A stretch of DNA of 64,000 bases from Paludibacter sp. (lineage in GTDB: Bacteria; Bacteroidota; Bacteroidia; Bacteroidales; Paludibacteraceae). Every line of letters starts with the position of its first letter. Positions within the stretch are counted from its first letter, which is position 1. Shown here one piece after another: positions 54,153-63,639 of this stretch. The position numbers were made by a program, and so were the translations under genes. Below the pieces are notes generated by a model. That model saw nothing but the letters and a program-made list of their open reading frames with translations, ran no database searches and was not told the DNA's origin. Location: assembly GCA_019163375.1 (NCBI GenBank), contig JAFLKK010000005.1, positions 221,511 to 285,510 of the forward strand, in the 5' to 3' direction.

Positions 54153-54635
54153 ATGAAAATGAAAACAGCCATTATCTATGCCACTCATCACGGAACAACC
54201 GAAACGGTGGCAAAACAAATTCAACAACAGTTGCTACCGCAGCAGGTAGAACTCATTAATCTGGCACACAACAAGCAACCCGACATTAGCACCTACGACA
54301 GAATTGTAGTAGGTAGTTCCATTCATGCGGGCAAAAATCAAACAGTGGTGCAGAAATTCTGCTCGAAAAATATGCCCGAACTGCTGCAAAAACAGATAGG
54401 CTTGTTTCTGTGCTGCCTCAACGAGAAAGAGTTTGAGCAAAGTATGGCAAACGCCTATCCCGAGATATTGCGTAACCATGCTTTCGACATTCAATTGATG
54501 GGCGGGGAATATAAAATGGACAGAATGAATTTTATCGAACGCTTTCTGGTTAAGAAAATAGCCGGAGTAACCCAGTCACAATCATTGATTAACTATAACA
54601 ACATCAATAATTTTGTAAAAAGCCTACGAAAATAA
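54153..54635 (+). CDS. Flavodoxin-domain protein (HemG-like)
   Basis: 160 aa. The FMN phosphate loop is ATHHGTTETVAKQI (residues 10-23), and VVGSSIHAGK (about 52-61) resembles the menaquinone-dependent protoporphyrinogen oxidase HemG. The C-terminal FIERFLVKKIAG fits that group. A role in heme synthesis is possible but not proven. It is the first gene after the AraC-box promoter, followed in 29 bp by the protease gene. Confidence 0.82.
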   Translation: MKMKTAIIYATHHGTTETVAKQIQQQLLPQQVELINLAHNKQPDISTYDRIVVGSSIHAGKNQTVVQKFCSKNMPELLQKQIGLFLCCLNEKEFEQSMANAYPEILRNHAFDIQLMGGEYKMDRMNFIERFLVKKIAGVTQSQSLINYNNINNFVKSLRK

Positions 54636-54664
54636 AAAATCGTAACACCGAAATAGTATTTGAA

Positions 54665-55843
54665 ATGAAGAATAAAATTTTAATAGTAACCATTTTAATA
54701 AGCGCATCTGTCTTCTCTTTTGGGCAGATCGCTAAAATTCCATTCCAATTGTTGGAAAGTAATTTCGTATTTATCAAACTCCAAATAAATAACAGCACCG
54801 ACAGCCTGCTGTTTTACTTCGATACCGGTGCAGCTACAACACTTATCGACTCAAGCGTAGCTCAGAGAACAGGTTTAGTTTCCGATTACAAACTTAAAGT
54901 AGATGGTGCGGGAGGTGAGCGTAATTACTTGGTGGCTTTGAACCAGACCGTTCATCTATCCAACACCATAAAAATAGACAGCACACATATTGTGTTCGAC
55001 GATTTATCCAGATTACAAGCCACTATGGGTGTGCATTTTGATGGCATCGTCGGGTATTCAATTCTGAAGCATTACAAAACCAAAGTCGACTTTGACAATA
55101 AGGTTATTGAACTCTATTCGTTCGAATCGGAATTAGATCTGAAGGAATACTCGGAATTACCATTTTCATTAAAGAAAGAAATCTGTGTCCCCCAATTTCC
55201 AATAACCGTTACATTGAAAAACGGAGAGCAATATACCGACACGGTTCTCTTCGACAGTGGCGCTGCTTTGTCGCTGTCTATCAACACACCGTACAAATCA
55301 AAACACAATATCAAAGAGAAAACAGGTAAAACAATTGTTAGCGAAAACAATAACCTCAGCACCACTTCTATTCAGGAAGAAGGGTTGATCCAATCGTTGC
55401 AAATTGGCAGGTTCAAATTCGAAAAAATGGCAATTTGTCTTTCCAACGATAAGAAAGGTGTCAGTTCCTACGAAGGCTATCTGGGAATTTTGGGAAATAA
55501 AATCATCAACAGGTTTAATTTCATTGCCGACTATCACAACAAGAAACTGTACCTTAAACCCAATGGTTATTTCAATTCTTGTTTCGAATTGCCAGCCAGC
55601 GGCATAAAACTGAAATTGGTCAACGGTCGGGTATTGGTGGCTAGTGTGATAAAAACAGCCGAGGCGTTTAAAAAAGGACTTCGTGAGAATTTCAGAATCA
55701 TTGCCATCAACGGCATTAAAACAACCCAACTTGCTACTTATCGTAGTCTGCTTAAAAAAGAAAATACAAGCGTCAAAATTGTTTACGAGGGAAATAATGG
55801 AAGCATTCAAAAGTTGCATCTGGCAATAAAAAGCCTACTATAA
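54665..55843 (+). CDS. Retropepsin-like aspartyl protease with PDZ domain
   Basis: 392 aa, exported (hydrophobic signal MKNKILIVTILISASVFSFG). Two retropepsin-like halves each keep the catalytic aspartate: DTGAATTLID (about 53-62) and DSGAALSLSIN (about 198-208). A PDZ-like domain closes the C-terminus (VLVASVIKTAEAFKKGLREN, then FRIIAINGIKT). Such proteins occur in the periplasm of Bacteroidota. It is likely cotranscribed with the flavodoxin gene. Confidence 0.82.
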   Translation: MKNKILIVTILISASVFSFGQIAKIPFQLLESNFVFIKLQINNSTDSLLFYFDTGAATTLIDSSVAQRTGLVSDYKLKVDGAGGERNYLVALNQTVHLSNTIKIDSTHIVFDDLSRLQATMGVHFDGIVGYSILKHYKTKVDFDNKVIELYSFESELDLKEYSELPFSLKKEICVPQFPITVTLKNGEQYTDTVLFDSGAALSLSINTPYKSKHNIKEKTGKTIVSENNNLSTTSIQEEGLIQSLQIGRFKFEKMAICLSNDKKGVSSYEGYLGILGNKIINRFNFIADYHNKKLYLKPNGYFNSCFELPASGIKLKLVNGRVLVASVIKTAEAFKKGLRENFRIIAINGIKTTQLATYRSLLKKENTSVKIVYEGNNGSIQKLHLAIKSLL

Positions 55844-55918
55844 TGCTCCACACCATTGTTTTCAACGAAGTTTAAAGCAACTCAATCCGGGTCGTATCCA
55901 CACAAAAAAACAAAACGC

Positions 55919-57007
55919 CTAGTTCAACTGCGCATCATCCTCCAAAAACTTGATGCGCAGTTGAATAGCATCTGCCCAACTTTCTTCCTCTTCGTTGTTC
56001 TTGACACCTATGCCTATCAGCCGTATCTTGGGCGTCAAATCAATCAGTTGCAACAGTTCGGCGCCGGTCTTGAACAATGTTTCGTAATCGGATACGTGCG
56101 TGGGGAATGTTTTGCTGCGACTAATCACTTTGAAATCTGAAAACTTTATCTTCAGGCTTACAGTGCGTCCTTTAAAACCCTTTTTAGCCACATAATCTAT
56201 CACCTCGCGGGTGAGCTTTTCCAATTCGGGCAGTAGTTCCTCATAGTTGTCTGTATCGCTTTCGAAAGTTGTTTCGGAGCTTACCGATTTCCGGATACGT
56301 TGCCATTCCACCGGTCGGTTATCAATGGCGCGTGCATTCTGATAATAGCTATGACCGGCCTTGCCAAACTTCGTCACCAAATCCTGTTCCGACCATTGTT
56401 TTAAATCGGCTCCGGTCTTAATACCCAACCGATGCATTCGCTCCGCAGTTACCTTGCCCACCCCGTAGAACTGCTCAATAGAAAGCGTTTCAACAAACCG
56501 CTCAGCATCGTTGGGCTTTACCACAAACAGTCCGTTAGGCTTATTGTAATCTGAAGCTATCTTGGCCAAAAACTTATTAAACGACACGCCCGCCGAAGCC
56601 GTTAGCCCAGTGGTGTGCTGTATTTTTTGTTTTATCTCCTGCGCTATTTGTGTGGCCGAAGCCATTTGTTTATGATTCTCGGTAACATCCAGAAAAGCCT
56701 CATCCAACGACAGCGGTTCTACCAAATCGGTGTACTCGTGAAAAATATCCATTATCTGCCTCGATACCGACTTATAAACCTCAAAGCGTGGCATCACGAA
56801 TATCAGATGAGGACATTTACGCAATGCCGTTGTTGAGGCCATAGCCGAACGAACACCATACCGACGGGCTTCGTAACTGGCAGCAGCTACCACTCCCCGC
56901 GCACCCGAATAGCCCACCGCCAAAGGCTTACCTTTATAGTCAGCATTATCGCGCTGCTCTATAGAAGCAAAAAAAGCATCCATGTCGATATGTATTATTT
57001 TACGCAT
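55919..57007 (-). CDS. dinB: DNA polymerase IV (Y-family, lesion bypass)
   Basis: Error-prone polymerase that copies past damaged bases. Catalytic acidic residues are D8 (HIDMDAFFASIE) and D102-E103 (LSLDEAFLDVT). The steric-gate aromatic is F13. Helix-hairpin-helix residues (IEQFYGVGKVTAERMHRLGI) and the little-finger domain from about 240 follow. A short beta-clamp-type QLxLF end is not evident. The 362-aa length is typical. A TATCTTTG element lies at plus 57143-57150 (minus strand). Confidence 0.95.
   Translation of the reverse strand: MRKIIHIDMDAFFASIEQRDNADYKGKPLAVGYSGARGVVAAASYEARRYGVRSAMASTTALRKCPHLIFVMPRFEVYKSVSRQIMDIFHEYTDLVEPLSLDEAFLDVTENHKQMASATQIAQEIKQKIQHTTGLTASAGVSFNKFLAKIASDYNKPNGLFVVKPNDAERFVETLSIEQFYGVGKVTAERMHRLGIKTGADLKQWSEQDLVTKFGKAGHSYYQNARAIDNRPVEWQRIRKSVSSETTFESDTDNYEELLPELEKLTREVIDYVAKKGFKGRTVSLKIKFSDFKVISRSKTFPTHVSDYETLFKTGAELLQLIDLTPKIRLIGIGVKNNEEEESWADAIQLRIKFLEDDAQLN
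55923..55965 (-). terminator. Terminator hairpin overlapping the end of dinB
   Basis: A perfect 15-bp inverted repeat (55923-55937 and 55951-55965, core CAACTGCGCATCA) lies in the last codons of dinB. On the minus strand a T-rich tract follows. The hairpin is thus both coding and terminating. Confidence 0.6.
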
Positions 57008-57223
57008 AGTGAGTGGTACTACTATAATTTTATCGCTTTTTTATATGCATTGCATATCCATGACAAAACAATGAATACTTCGTGATTTTTGACTTCTATT
57101 CGGAAGTGATTTCCCTTTTGGCCGTTTTTTTTATTTACTTCACAAAGATAACCATTGTAGCCGTAATTAATCGTTCCCGGTATGGTGTAATACTGAATTG
57201 AAAAGCATTTGAAAAATACGCAT

Positions 57224-58474
57224 ATGAATTCTCCTAAAAAAGTAAGAGTCGCTTTTTTTACTGACATCCTGACAAAAGATCTTGATGGAGCCATAAAAAC
57301 AATGTATCAACTCATTGACAGAATTCCGGAGGAAGAATTTGAATTTCTGTTTTTTTGCGGTACTCCTCCCAACCACAAAATAAAGCATCGGGTTATCAGC
57401 GTCCCGACAGTTACATTATTTTTCAACTGTACCTATAAAATAGCTGTTCCACTTCTAAGCGGAGCTAAACTAACAAAAGAGCTATCTGAGTTCAATCCGG
57501 ACATTATTCACATCTCAACTCCTTCTTTTCTAGGATTTTTTGCTCTTAATTATGCTAACAAAAATCAGATTCCGGTATTAACTATTTACCACACGCATTT
57601 CATTTCGTACCTGAAATATTACCTGAAATTAATGCCTTTTCTAATAAAACCGGCAGAATTTATCGCCAAAAAATTATACCGAACATTTTATAATAAATGC
57701 AGTACAATTTATACTCCAACCATACAAATGGTAACAGAGCTGAAAGAGATGGGCATTTCTGGTAAACTATTAAAAGTTTGGCAGCGAGGAATTGACACCA
57801 ACTTGTTTAATCCGTCAAAAAAAGACACTGGATTTATGAAAAGTATTGCCGGAAACGATAAACCCTGTATTTTATTCGCATCTCGACTGGTATGGGAAAA
57901 AAACATCGAAACGCTGTTTACTATTTACGATGAAGCACAAGCTCAGCAATTGGATGTAAACTTTATAGTTACCGGCGTGGGAGTAGCGGAGCAAGTAGCA
58001 CGACAACGAATGAAAAAAGCTATATTTCTCGGGTTTATTGATCACAGTACCTTAGCCAAAATCTTTGCTTCAAGTGATATTTTTTTATTTCCTTCCATAT
58101 CCGAAACCTATGGAAATGTGGTAGTGGAAGCAATGGCTTGTGGCTGCACACCTGTTATTGCCAGAGGTGGTGGTTCTCAATCGCTGGTTATGGATGGAAA
58201 AACCGGATTTTTGTGCGAACCCACCAATGCTAAAGAATATATCCGAAAAATCGATACAGTACTACAGGACAGTACTCTTAAAGAAAAAATGAAAATGTCC
58301 GGTTTGCAATACACTTCAACATTAAAATGGCAAACTTTAGCAAACAACTATTTTGAAGACATCATCTGTTTAGCCCTGAATTATCGTTATAAAAAGCATC
58401 TTATGCCGAGTTATCATGATTCGGCTGCTGTACAGTTTAAATCGAAAGTACTTTCTTACTTATTACAAAAATGA
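57224..58474 (+). CDS. Glycosyltransferase, GT4-type (first of cluster)
   Basis: 416 aa from the ATG at 57224 (a TTG at 57209 is in frame). The GT-B fold shows FASRLVWEKNIETLF near the middle and the family E-x7-E motif SETYGNVVVEAMACGCTPVIA. It resembles lipid-linked or PimB/MgtA-type mannosyl- and glucosyltransferases. The donor is unknown. Its last four bases overlap the start of the flippase-like gene (ATGA), so the two are translationally coupled. Confidence 0.87.
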   Translation: MNSPKKVRVAFFTDILTKDLDGAIKTMYQLIDRIPEEEFEFLFFCGTPPNHKIKHRVISVPTVTLFFNCTYKIAVPLLSGAKLTKELSEFNPDIIHISTPSFLGFFALNYANKNQIPVLTIYHTHFISYLKYYLKLMPFLIKPAEFIAKKLYRTFYNKCSTIYTPTIQMVTELKEMGISGKLLKVWQRGIDTNLFNPSKKDTGFMKSIAGNDKPCILFASRLVWEKNIETLFTIYDEAQAQQLDVNFIVTGVGVAEQVARQRMKKAIFLGFIDHSTLAKIFASSDIFLFPSISETYGNVVVEAMACGCTPVIARGGGSQSLVMDGKTGFLCEPTNAKEYIRKIDTVLQDSTLKEKMKMSGLQYTSTLKWQTLANNYFEDIICLALNYRYKKHLMPSYHDSAAVQFKSKVLSYLLQK

Positions 58475-59496
58475 ACATACCAGCTATTGTAACCAAATAT
58501 CGATTTTATTTTATCGGAGCTTTATTGATAATAGTACTTGCTCTGGTTACCAGGTTTATATCCAACATCGACTTTTACACCCTGAAAGCATATTTATACG
58601 AGATGCCGGGAATGTTCCTGGCCATTATTTTTTCCTCTTTTATCGCATATCTCGCTTCATCCATGTCGTGGGTATTTTGCATGGGCAACGATGGGAAAAA
58701 ATTTACATTGACAGAGATTTTCATTTACAGATTAATTGGCGAGATGCTGGCTGTTTTTAATCCTACAAGCATTGTAGCCGGCGATAGCCTAAAAACGTCT
58801 TACCTCTACAAAAAAGGAGTAACAAAACACAATGCGTTGAGCTCTGTATTGCTGTCGAGAGTACTCAATTTTTTATCTGCCATCTTTCTGGTCGTTATCG
58901 CTTCGGTTTACTTTATTGTTTTCAAAAACAAAGATCAAAAAAATATTTATATCATCCTGGCAGCAGTCTCTGTATTGATTATTCTGGGGTATATTTTGTC
59001 TAAACTTCTACTGGATAAAAATCTGTTTTTTAGTGTAATAATCAGAAAGATAAGTATCAAAACAAGGTGGAAGTTTCTCTCAGAAAACACATTGACTTCG
59101 TGTTACGAAATTAATGCAACCTTGTCTTGTTATTTTCACGAAGACAGAAGAAAATTTATGACCGCTTTCTTTTTATCCGTCATACACTGGATATTTGGAG
59201 CGTTGGAATTTTATATTATTCTCCGGGCACTGGACATTCATGTCTCCATCATTGACGTTATTTCTGTAGAAATGGGGGTTATGCTTTTTAAAACCGTAGG
59301 TTCCATCATCCCGGGTCAGCTTGGAGTCGAAGAATACGGTAATAAAGTAATGCTAAACTCAATTGGCATTATGAGCAACGAGATTTGGTTGGTTGTTTCT
59401 CTGGCAAGAAGAGCACGGCAGTTATTCTGGCTCGGCCTGTCGGGTATATTAGTAGTAGCAACAACCAGAAAAGTACACCTAAAACTACATAAATGA
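58471..59496 (+). CDS. LPG-synthase-TM/UPF0104-type flippase-like membrane protein
   Basis: 341 aa with about eight hydrophobic helices. FNPTSIVAGDSLKTSYLYKKG and the C-terminal GQLGVEEYGNKVMLNSIG are characteristic of the lysyl-phosphatidylglycerol-synthase TM (AglD/UPF0104) family, several members of which handle lipid-linked sugars or lipids. It is coupled by ATGA overlaps to both flanking glycosyltransferases. Confidence 0.82.
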   Translation: MNIPAIVTKYRFYFIGALLIIVLALVTRFISNIDFYTLKAYLYEMPGMFLAIIFSSFIAYLASSMSWVFCMGNDGKKFTLTEIFIYRLIGEMLAVFNPTSIVAGDSLKTSYLYKKGVTKHNALSSVLLSRVLNFLSAIFLVVIASVYFIVFKNKDQKNIYIILAAVSVLIILGYILSKLLLDKNLFFSVIIRKISIKTRWKFLSENTLTSCYEINATLSCYFHEDRRKFMTAFFLSVIHWIFGALEFYIILRALDIHVSIIDVISVEMGVMLFKTVGSIIPGQLGVEEYGNKVMLNSIGIMSNEIWLVVSLARRARQLFWLGLSGILVVATTRKVHLKLHK

Positions 59497-60671
59497 CTGA
59501 AGTTCTTTTTATCACCCATAAATACCCACCTATGATTGGTGGTATGGAAAAGCAAAGTTTCCATTTGATTAAAGGAATGTCACACCACTATAAAACGCAT
59601 GTAATTGCTTATCAAAATAACGGGAATAAACTGCTGTGGTTTATACGTTTAAAATCAAAAATTAAAGCCACACTAAAGGAAAATCCGGGTATCAAACTCA
59701 TACATCTGAATGACGGTTTGATGGGTGTAGCCTGTCTGTGGTTGCAACGATACACCAGCATCCCGATAGTAGTGACCTATCATGGACTGGATATAACATT
59801 TCCACATTCGTTTTTCCAAAACAAACTGATACCCAAACTTACCGACTACAGTGGAGCAATATGTGTAAGCGAATCTACCCGCAATTTATGCATCAAAAGG
59901 GGATTTAATGAAAAACTCACTTTTACCGTCAGGAATGGTATCGACAATCAATTAGCTACCATTCAGCCGAATGAAAACATAAAAGAAAGGCTTCAAAATC
60001 TGTTTGGGATTGATATTTCGAACAAACGAATTATCGTTTCCACTGGCAGACTTGTAAAAAGAAAAGGATTTTCGTGGTTTTTGAAAAATGTTATGCCTTG
60101 TCTCGACAAAGATATTATTTTTCTGATGATGGGGCCGCTAAATAACAAGCCGACCTTTTTCGAAAAAATAGTTCAATGTTTACCTGAACAAACAAGCGGA
60201 CATTTGCAACTCATGCTCGGACATGCAACCGATACAAAAGATATTATAAAATTAGTTGCAATGCAGGAATCTGTCTATCATTTAGGAAAAGTCTCAGACG
60301 ATGATCTTTTTCAACTATTGCTGCTAGCCGATTTGTTTGTTATGCCCAACATAGCTGTAGAAGGAGATATCGAAGGATTTGGTTTGGTAGCACTCGAAGC
60401 CTGCATCAAAGGCACTTATGTCTTAGCATCAGGCATTGAAGGAATAACAGATGCAGTTATTAACGGGGAAAACGGTTGCCTTCTGCCAAGCGAAAATGCA
60501 CAGGCCTGGACTAACAAAATTCATGAATTACTCAGCGACAGGCAAAAACTAAAAATGTTATCGCAACAGGGAAAAGAATACACCCGGAAACATTATTCGT
60601 GGGACATTATGGCCGATGGCTATAAAGATGTATTCGATAAATTAATATCCACTAAACAAATAAAGGAATAG
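59493..60671 (+). CDS. Glycosyltransferase, GT4-type (second of cluster)
   Basis: 392 aa. The N-terminus (THKYPPMIGGMEKQSFHLI) and VTYHGLDITFPHS, then VSTGRLVKRKGFSWFLKN and EGDIEGFGLVALEACIKGTYVLA, identify a GT-B, GT4-family enzyme. With the first glycosyltransferase and the flippase-like protein it should build a two-sugar or longer glycan on a lipid. Acceptor and sugars are unknown. A terminator follows directly. Confidence 0.87.
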   Translation: MTEVLFITHKYPPMIGGMEKQSFHLIKGMSHHYKTHVIAYQNNGNKLLWFIRLKSKIKATLKENPGIKLIHLNDGLMGVACLWLQRYTSIPIVVTYHGLDITFPHSFFQNKLIPKLTDYSGAICVSESTRNLCIKRGFNEKLTFTVRNGIDNQLATIQPNENIKERLQNLFGIDISNKRIIVSTGRLVKRKGFSWFLKNVMPCLDKDIIFLMMGPLNNKPTFFEKIVQCLPEQTSGHLQLMLGHATDTKDIIKLVAMQESVYHLGKVSDDDLFQLLLLADLFVMPNIAVEGDIEGFGLVALEACIKGTYVLASGIEGITDAVINGENGCLLPSENAQAWTNKIHELLSDRQKLKMLSQQGKEYTRKHYSWDIMADGYKDVFDKLISTKQIKE

Positions 60672-60697
60672 AACTTGTCTACCCCAGACAGGTTCTA
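60669..60697 (+). terminator. Terminator of the glycosyltransferase operon
   Basis: TAGAACTTGTCT (60669-60680) pairs with AGACAGGTTCTA (60686-60697) with one G-T pair. A T-rich tail follows, and the arm starts in the stop codon. Confidence 0.8.
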
Positions 60698-60999
60698 TTC
60701 TTTTTATCAAATGAAATTTTGTATTCCGACTGTTGCGACAAAGGTATTCGACTATGAATAATCAGTGAAACAGTTATTTGTTACTGAGAAGTTCGGGCTT
60801 AGTTTCAACAACAGCCATTTCCTTGCTCCATTTATCCTAGATAAGACAAGTAGTTTTTGTTTCTTCATCAAAATAAAAACAATAATCGTCAAATAAGTGT
60901 ATCGCTATTTCAACCTTCATTTCACATTTTTCATTTTTATTGAATACTTAATTAAAAAAATTCATACCTTTGTTTTTTAATTAAAAAAACCACACAACT
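60698..60999 (+). other. Noncoding gap with the promoter of the YciI gene
   Basis: No gene is seen. TACCTTTG at 60965-60972 fits the -7 consensus, and a TTG at 60940-60942 is 22 nt upstream. The leader is about 28 nt. Confidence 0.5.
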
Positions 61000-61287
61000 A
61001 TGTACGTTATTGTTCTAACTTACACCCATGGCTTCGCAAAAATTGAGGAACATTTGGTGGAACACCGCGCTTTCCTCGACAAGTACTACTCGCTCAACAA
61101 ATTTGTTTGTTCGGGTGCACAAAACCCTCGCACCGGCGGTGTGATTCTTTGTAATGCCGACAGTTTGGAAGAAACCCAACGCATTATTTCCGAAGATCCG
61201 TTCAATATCCACAAAGCTGCCACCTATCAAGTAATAGAATTCGCTCCCACTAAGTTTGCTCCCGCCTTCGAACCGTTCCTTAAATAG
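61000..61287 (+). CDS. YciI-like protein
   Basis: 95 aa, ferredoxin-like alpha-beta fold of the YciI/YCII family. MYVIVLTYTHG, then HRAFLDKYYSLNKFVCSGAQNP and EDPFNIHKAATYQVIEF, are family hallmarks, with the conserved His in EHRAFL. Catalytic role unknown. It is the first of a row of small plus-strand genes. Confidence 0.88.
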   Translation: MYVIVLTYTHGFAKIEEHLVEHRAFLDKYYSLNKFVCSGAQNPRTGGVILCNADSLEETQRIISEDPFNIHKAATYQVIEFAPTKFAPAFEPFLK

Positions 61288-61344
61288 AAGCAAGGAGTAA
61301 GAGGCAAGGAGTAAGTAAAAACAATCAACTACATTTTAAAAAAT

Positions 61345-61650
61345 ATGAAAAGCACTTTAGACACTTTTCAGAATGAAGCCCCCGAAGTAGCTAAGGCATT
61401 CGATGGGCTTATCGATTCATTGAAAGCCACCAACGGATTGGATGCCAAAACCAAACAACTGGTTTATATCGGTATAAAATCGTCCACCGGCGATAGTACT
61501 GCTGTTTTCTTTCACGTGAAAATGGCAAAGAAACTTGGAGCTACCCGCGACGAGATTAAAGATACCATTCTGATAACACTTACCGTTTGCGGACTGAAAG
61601 GTGTTTCTTCCTGCTTGCAAACAGCTTTAGATGCTTATGATAACGAATAA
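61345..61650 (+). CDS. Carboxymuconolactone-decarboxylase/AhpD-like protein
   Basis: 101 aa, an all-helical CMD domain. AFFHVKMAKKLGATRDEIKDTI fits the family, but the AhpD-type CxxC is not at its usual place (STGDSTAVFFH); two Cys occur later in CGLKGVSSC. Peroxide reduction is therefore uncertain. Upstream, a short direct repeat with two AAGGAG runs (61291-61310) may help translation. Confidence 0.8.
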   Translation: MKSTLDTFQNEAPEVAKAFDGLIDSLKATNGLDAKTKQLVYIGIKSSTGDSTAVFFHVKMAKKLGATRDEIKDTILITLTVCGLKGVSSCLQTALDAYDNE

Positions 61651-61660
61651 TACATTGACT

Positions 61661-61936
61661 ATGGTATCAGATTTATTGAAGCAACCCAATATTGGTAAAG
61701 ATACTGCAACAAAGCTGATAGAAGTAGGTATAACTTCTTATGCAGAACTAAAAGATGCAGGAACTGAACAGGCTTTTTTGCGTTTACAAACACTCGATCC
61801 GGGGGCATGTATTCAGTTATTGTTCGGACTTGAAGGCGCTATAGAAGGTATTCCCTACACTCACTTATCCCCTCAGAAAAAACTGGAATTAAGAGAATTT
61901 CATCGAATGTCAAAGAAAATGATGAATAATAAGTAA
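61661..61936 (+). CDS. Stand-alone TfoX C-terminal-domain protein
   Basis: 91 aa. QPNIGKDTATKLIEVGITSYAELKDAG and LDPGACIQLLFGLEGAIEGI match the helix-hairpin-helix C-terminal domain of TfoX/Sxy, without the N-terminal domain. An upstream ATG at 61631 overlaps the preceding gene; the ATG at 61661, 10 bp after its stop, is preferred. Role unknown; competence control is not implied here. Confidence 0.82.
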   Translation: MVSDLLKQPNIGKDTATKLIEVGITSYAELKDAGTEQAFLRLQTLDPGACIQLLFGLEGAIEGIPYTHLSPQKKLELREFHRMSKKMMNNK

Positions 61937-61995
61937 TAAATTGGAATTGATTAATTCTGAATTGTGCATTATAAATTATGAATTAAATGATTATT

Positions 61996-62454
61996 ATGAG
62001 CGAAAAAACCAGACATGCTACTGAAAGATTCCGGAGCGGATTCAACTGCTCTCAATCTGTGATATCGGCATTTGCCGAAGATTTTGGATTATCGAAAGAT
62101 AGTTGCCTCCGACTGGCAAGCCCTTTCGGATCGGGCATTGCCCGCATGCAGGAAACCTGTGGAGCCATTACAGGGGCTTTAATGGCTATCGGACTCAAAT
62201 ACGGCAAAGGCGAAAACGGTAGTGAAGACGATAAGGCATTAGCCTATAAACACTCGTTATTTCTTATCAATGAATTCAAAAGCCGGAACAACACAATTTG
62301 TTGCCGCCAGTTGCTGGATGAGCATGATATAAATTCACCCGAAGGAATGGCTAAAATTATGGAATTGGATTTATACTACACCCATTGTTTGAAATACATT
62401 CAGGATGCGGTTGAAATAACTGAGGCTGTCTTGTCTGACAAGGATACACATTAA
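61996..62454 (+). CDS. C_GCAxxG_C_C-family redox protein
   Basis: 152 aa. Four conserved cysteine regions: FNCSQSVISAFAEDFG near 18-33, ETCGAITGALMAIGLKYG near 55-72, CCRQLL near 100, and a final C in YTHCLKYIQD. The cysteines fit the metal- or heme-binding C_GCAxxG_C_C family. A frame start 9 bp upstream (61987) is possible. Confidence 0.85.
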   Translation: MSEKTRHATERFRSGFNCSQSVISAFAEDFGLSKDSCLRLASPFGSGIARMQETCGAITGALMAIGLKYGKGENGSEDDKALAYKHSLFLINEFKSRNNTICCRQLLDEHDINSPEGMAKIMELDLYYTHCLKYIQDAVEITEAVLSDKDTH

Positions 62455-62463
62455 AGAAAACGA

Positions 62464-62967
62464 ATGATGTCCGGAGTAAATCACAGTAAACAATTACTGA
62501 TAGCAGGCGCATTATTCACCTTGCATAATATTGAAGAGACGGTTGGATTGGTTCATTTTGTATATCCAACCCATTTACCTTTAGGTCTGCGTCCTCATAA
62601 TTCCAATGCAGTGATCTTAGCCATTGGGTTGACGACTATCATTGCCTGGCTGCTTATTATGTGGGCCAATAGTCAACCAAAAGAATCGAACCGAAAAAAC
62701 CTGCTGACCATATTGGTGTCGGTATTTATCGTCAATGCCGTGTTCCCGCATATTGTTGGAACAATTGTTCTACAACGTTATTTCCCGGCGGTGATCACAT
62801 CGGTTGTGTTGTATCTTCCCTATTCGTTTTGGTTGATGCCAAAACTATATCGTTCGTATACATCACGCTTCGATTTTTATATCCTTATCACAGGAGGCTT
62901 GTGTCTGGCCCTTGTTTTAGTTTTAGTGCTCCATTTCTTTGTAAATATTTATTTACATTATCTGTAA
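62464..62967 (+). CDS. HXXEE-domain membrane protein
   Basis: 167 aa with five hydrophobic helices. HNIEE, with a leading L and a following T, lies in the first helix region (about 21-25) and defines the family. Function unknown. It starts 9 bp after the preceding gene and is probably in the same transcript. Confidence 0.82.
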   Translation: MMSGVNHSKQLLIAGALFTLHNIEETVGLVHFVYPTHLPLGLRPHNSNAVILAIGLTTIIAWLLIMWANSQPKESNRKNLLTILVSVFIVNAVFPHIVGTIVLQRYFPAVITSVVLYLPYSFWLMPKLYRSYTSRFDFYILITGGLCLALVLVLVLHFFVNIYLHYL

Positions 62968-63124
62968 TTTCACGAAAGCGGTTATTCAATTATAAATTTT
63001 TCTGAATAATTGTTCTCTAAAATATGGATTTGCTATTTCATAAAAACTAAAATTTCAGTACATTTGTACTCAAATTAATAGAAACATCACTTTATATCTT
63101 CAGAAATTAAACGCTTCAGAAATA

Positions 63125-63589
63125 ATGAGTAAAATTGTCATCAATAGCTTCGCCGAATTTGAAAAATTTATTGGTCAGGAATTAGGAGTATCAGATTATA
63201 TAACGATTTCGCAAGATCAGATTAATTTGTTTGCTGATGCCACCCTGGATCACCAATGGATACATATCGACACCGAAAAAGCTAAAAATGAGAGCCCTTA
63301 TAAAACAACCATCTCACATGGTTTTTTGAACATCTCAATAATGCCTTTTTTGTGGAATCAGATAGTAGAAGTAAATAACTCGAAACTAACTGTAAATTAT
63401 GGTATCGAAAGTCTTCGTTTTAATCAACCGGTGTTGGTAAACAGCGAAGTGCGTCTGCGTGCTAAACTAAAATCCTTATTAAATTTGAGAGGAATTGCAA
63501 AAGCTGAAATTCAGGTATCACTCGAAATAAAAGACAATCGTAAAACTGCTTTGGACGCAACCATCGTATTTTTGTATCACTTTATGTAA
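63125..63589 (+). CDS. MaoC-like hydratase (hotdog fold)
   Basis: 154 aa, R-specific enoyl-CoA hydratase type. The catalytic segment is D-x2-HQWIHID (about 41-49) with ISHGFLNISIMPFL, the MaoC signature. Substrate is probably a 3-hydroxyacyl/enoyl-CoA but no partner gene is adjacent. A TACATTTG element lies at 63059-63066. Confidence 0.88.
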   Translation: MSKIVINSFAEFEKFIGQELGVSDYITISQDQINLFADATLDHQWIHIDTEKAKNESPYKTTISHGFLNISIMPFLWNQIVEVNNSKLTVNYGIESLRFNQPVLVNSEVRLRAKLKSLLNLRGIAKAEIQVSLEIKDNRKTALDATIVFLYHFM

Positions 63590-63639
63590 TTATTTTCGGG
63601 GATTAACTCCTCCTACCATTATACAAGTACCTATTCAGT

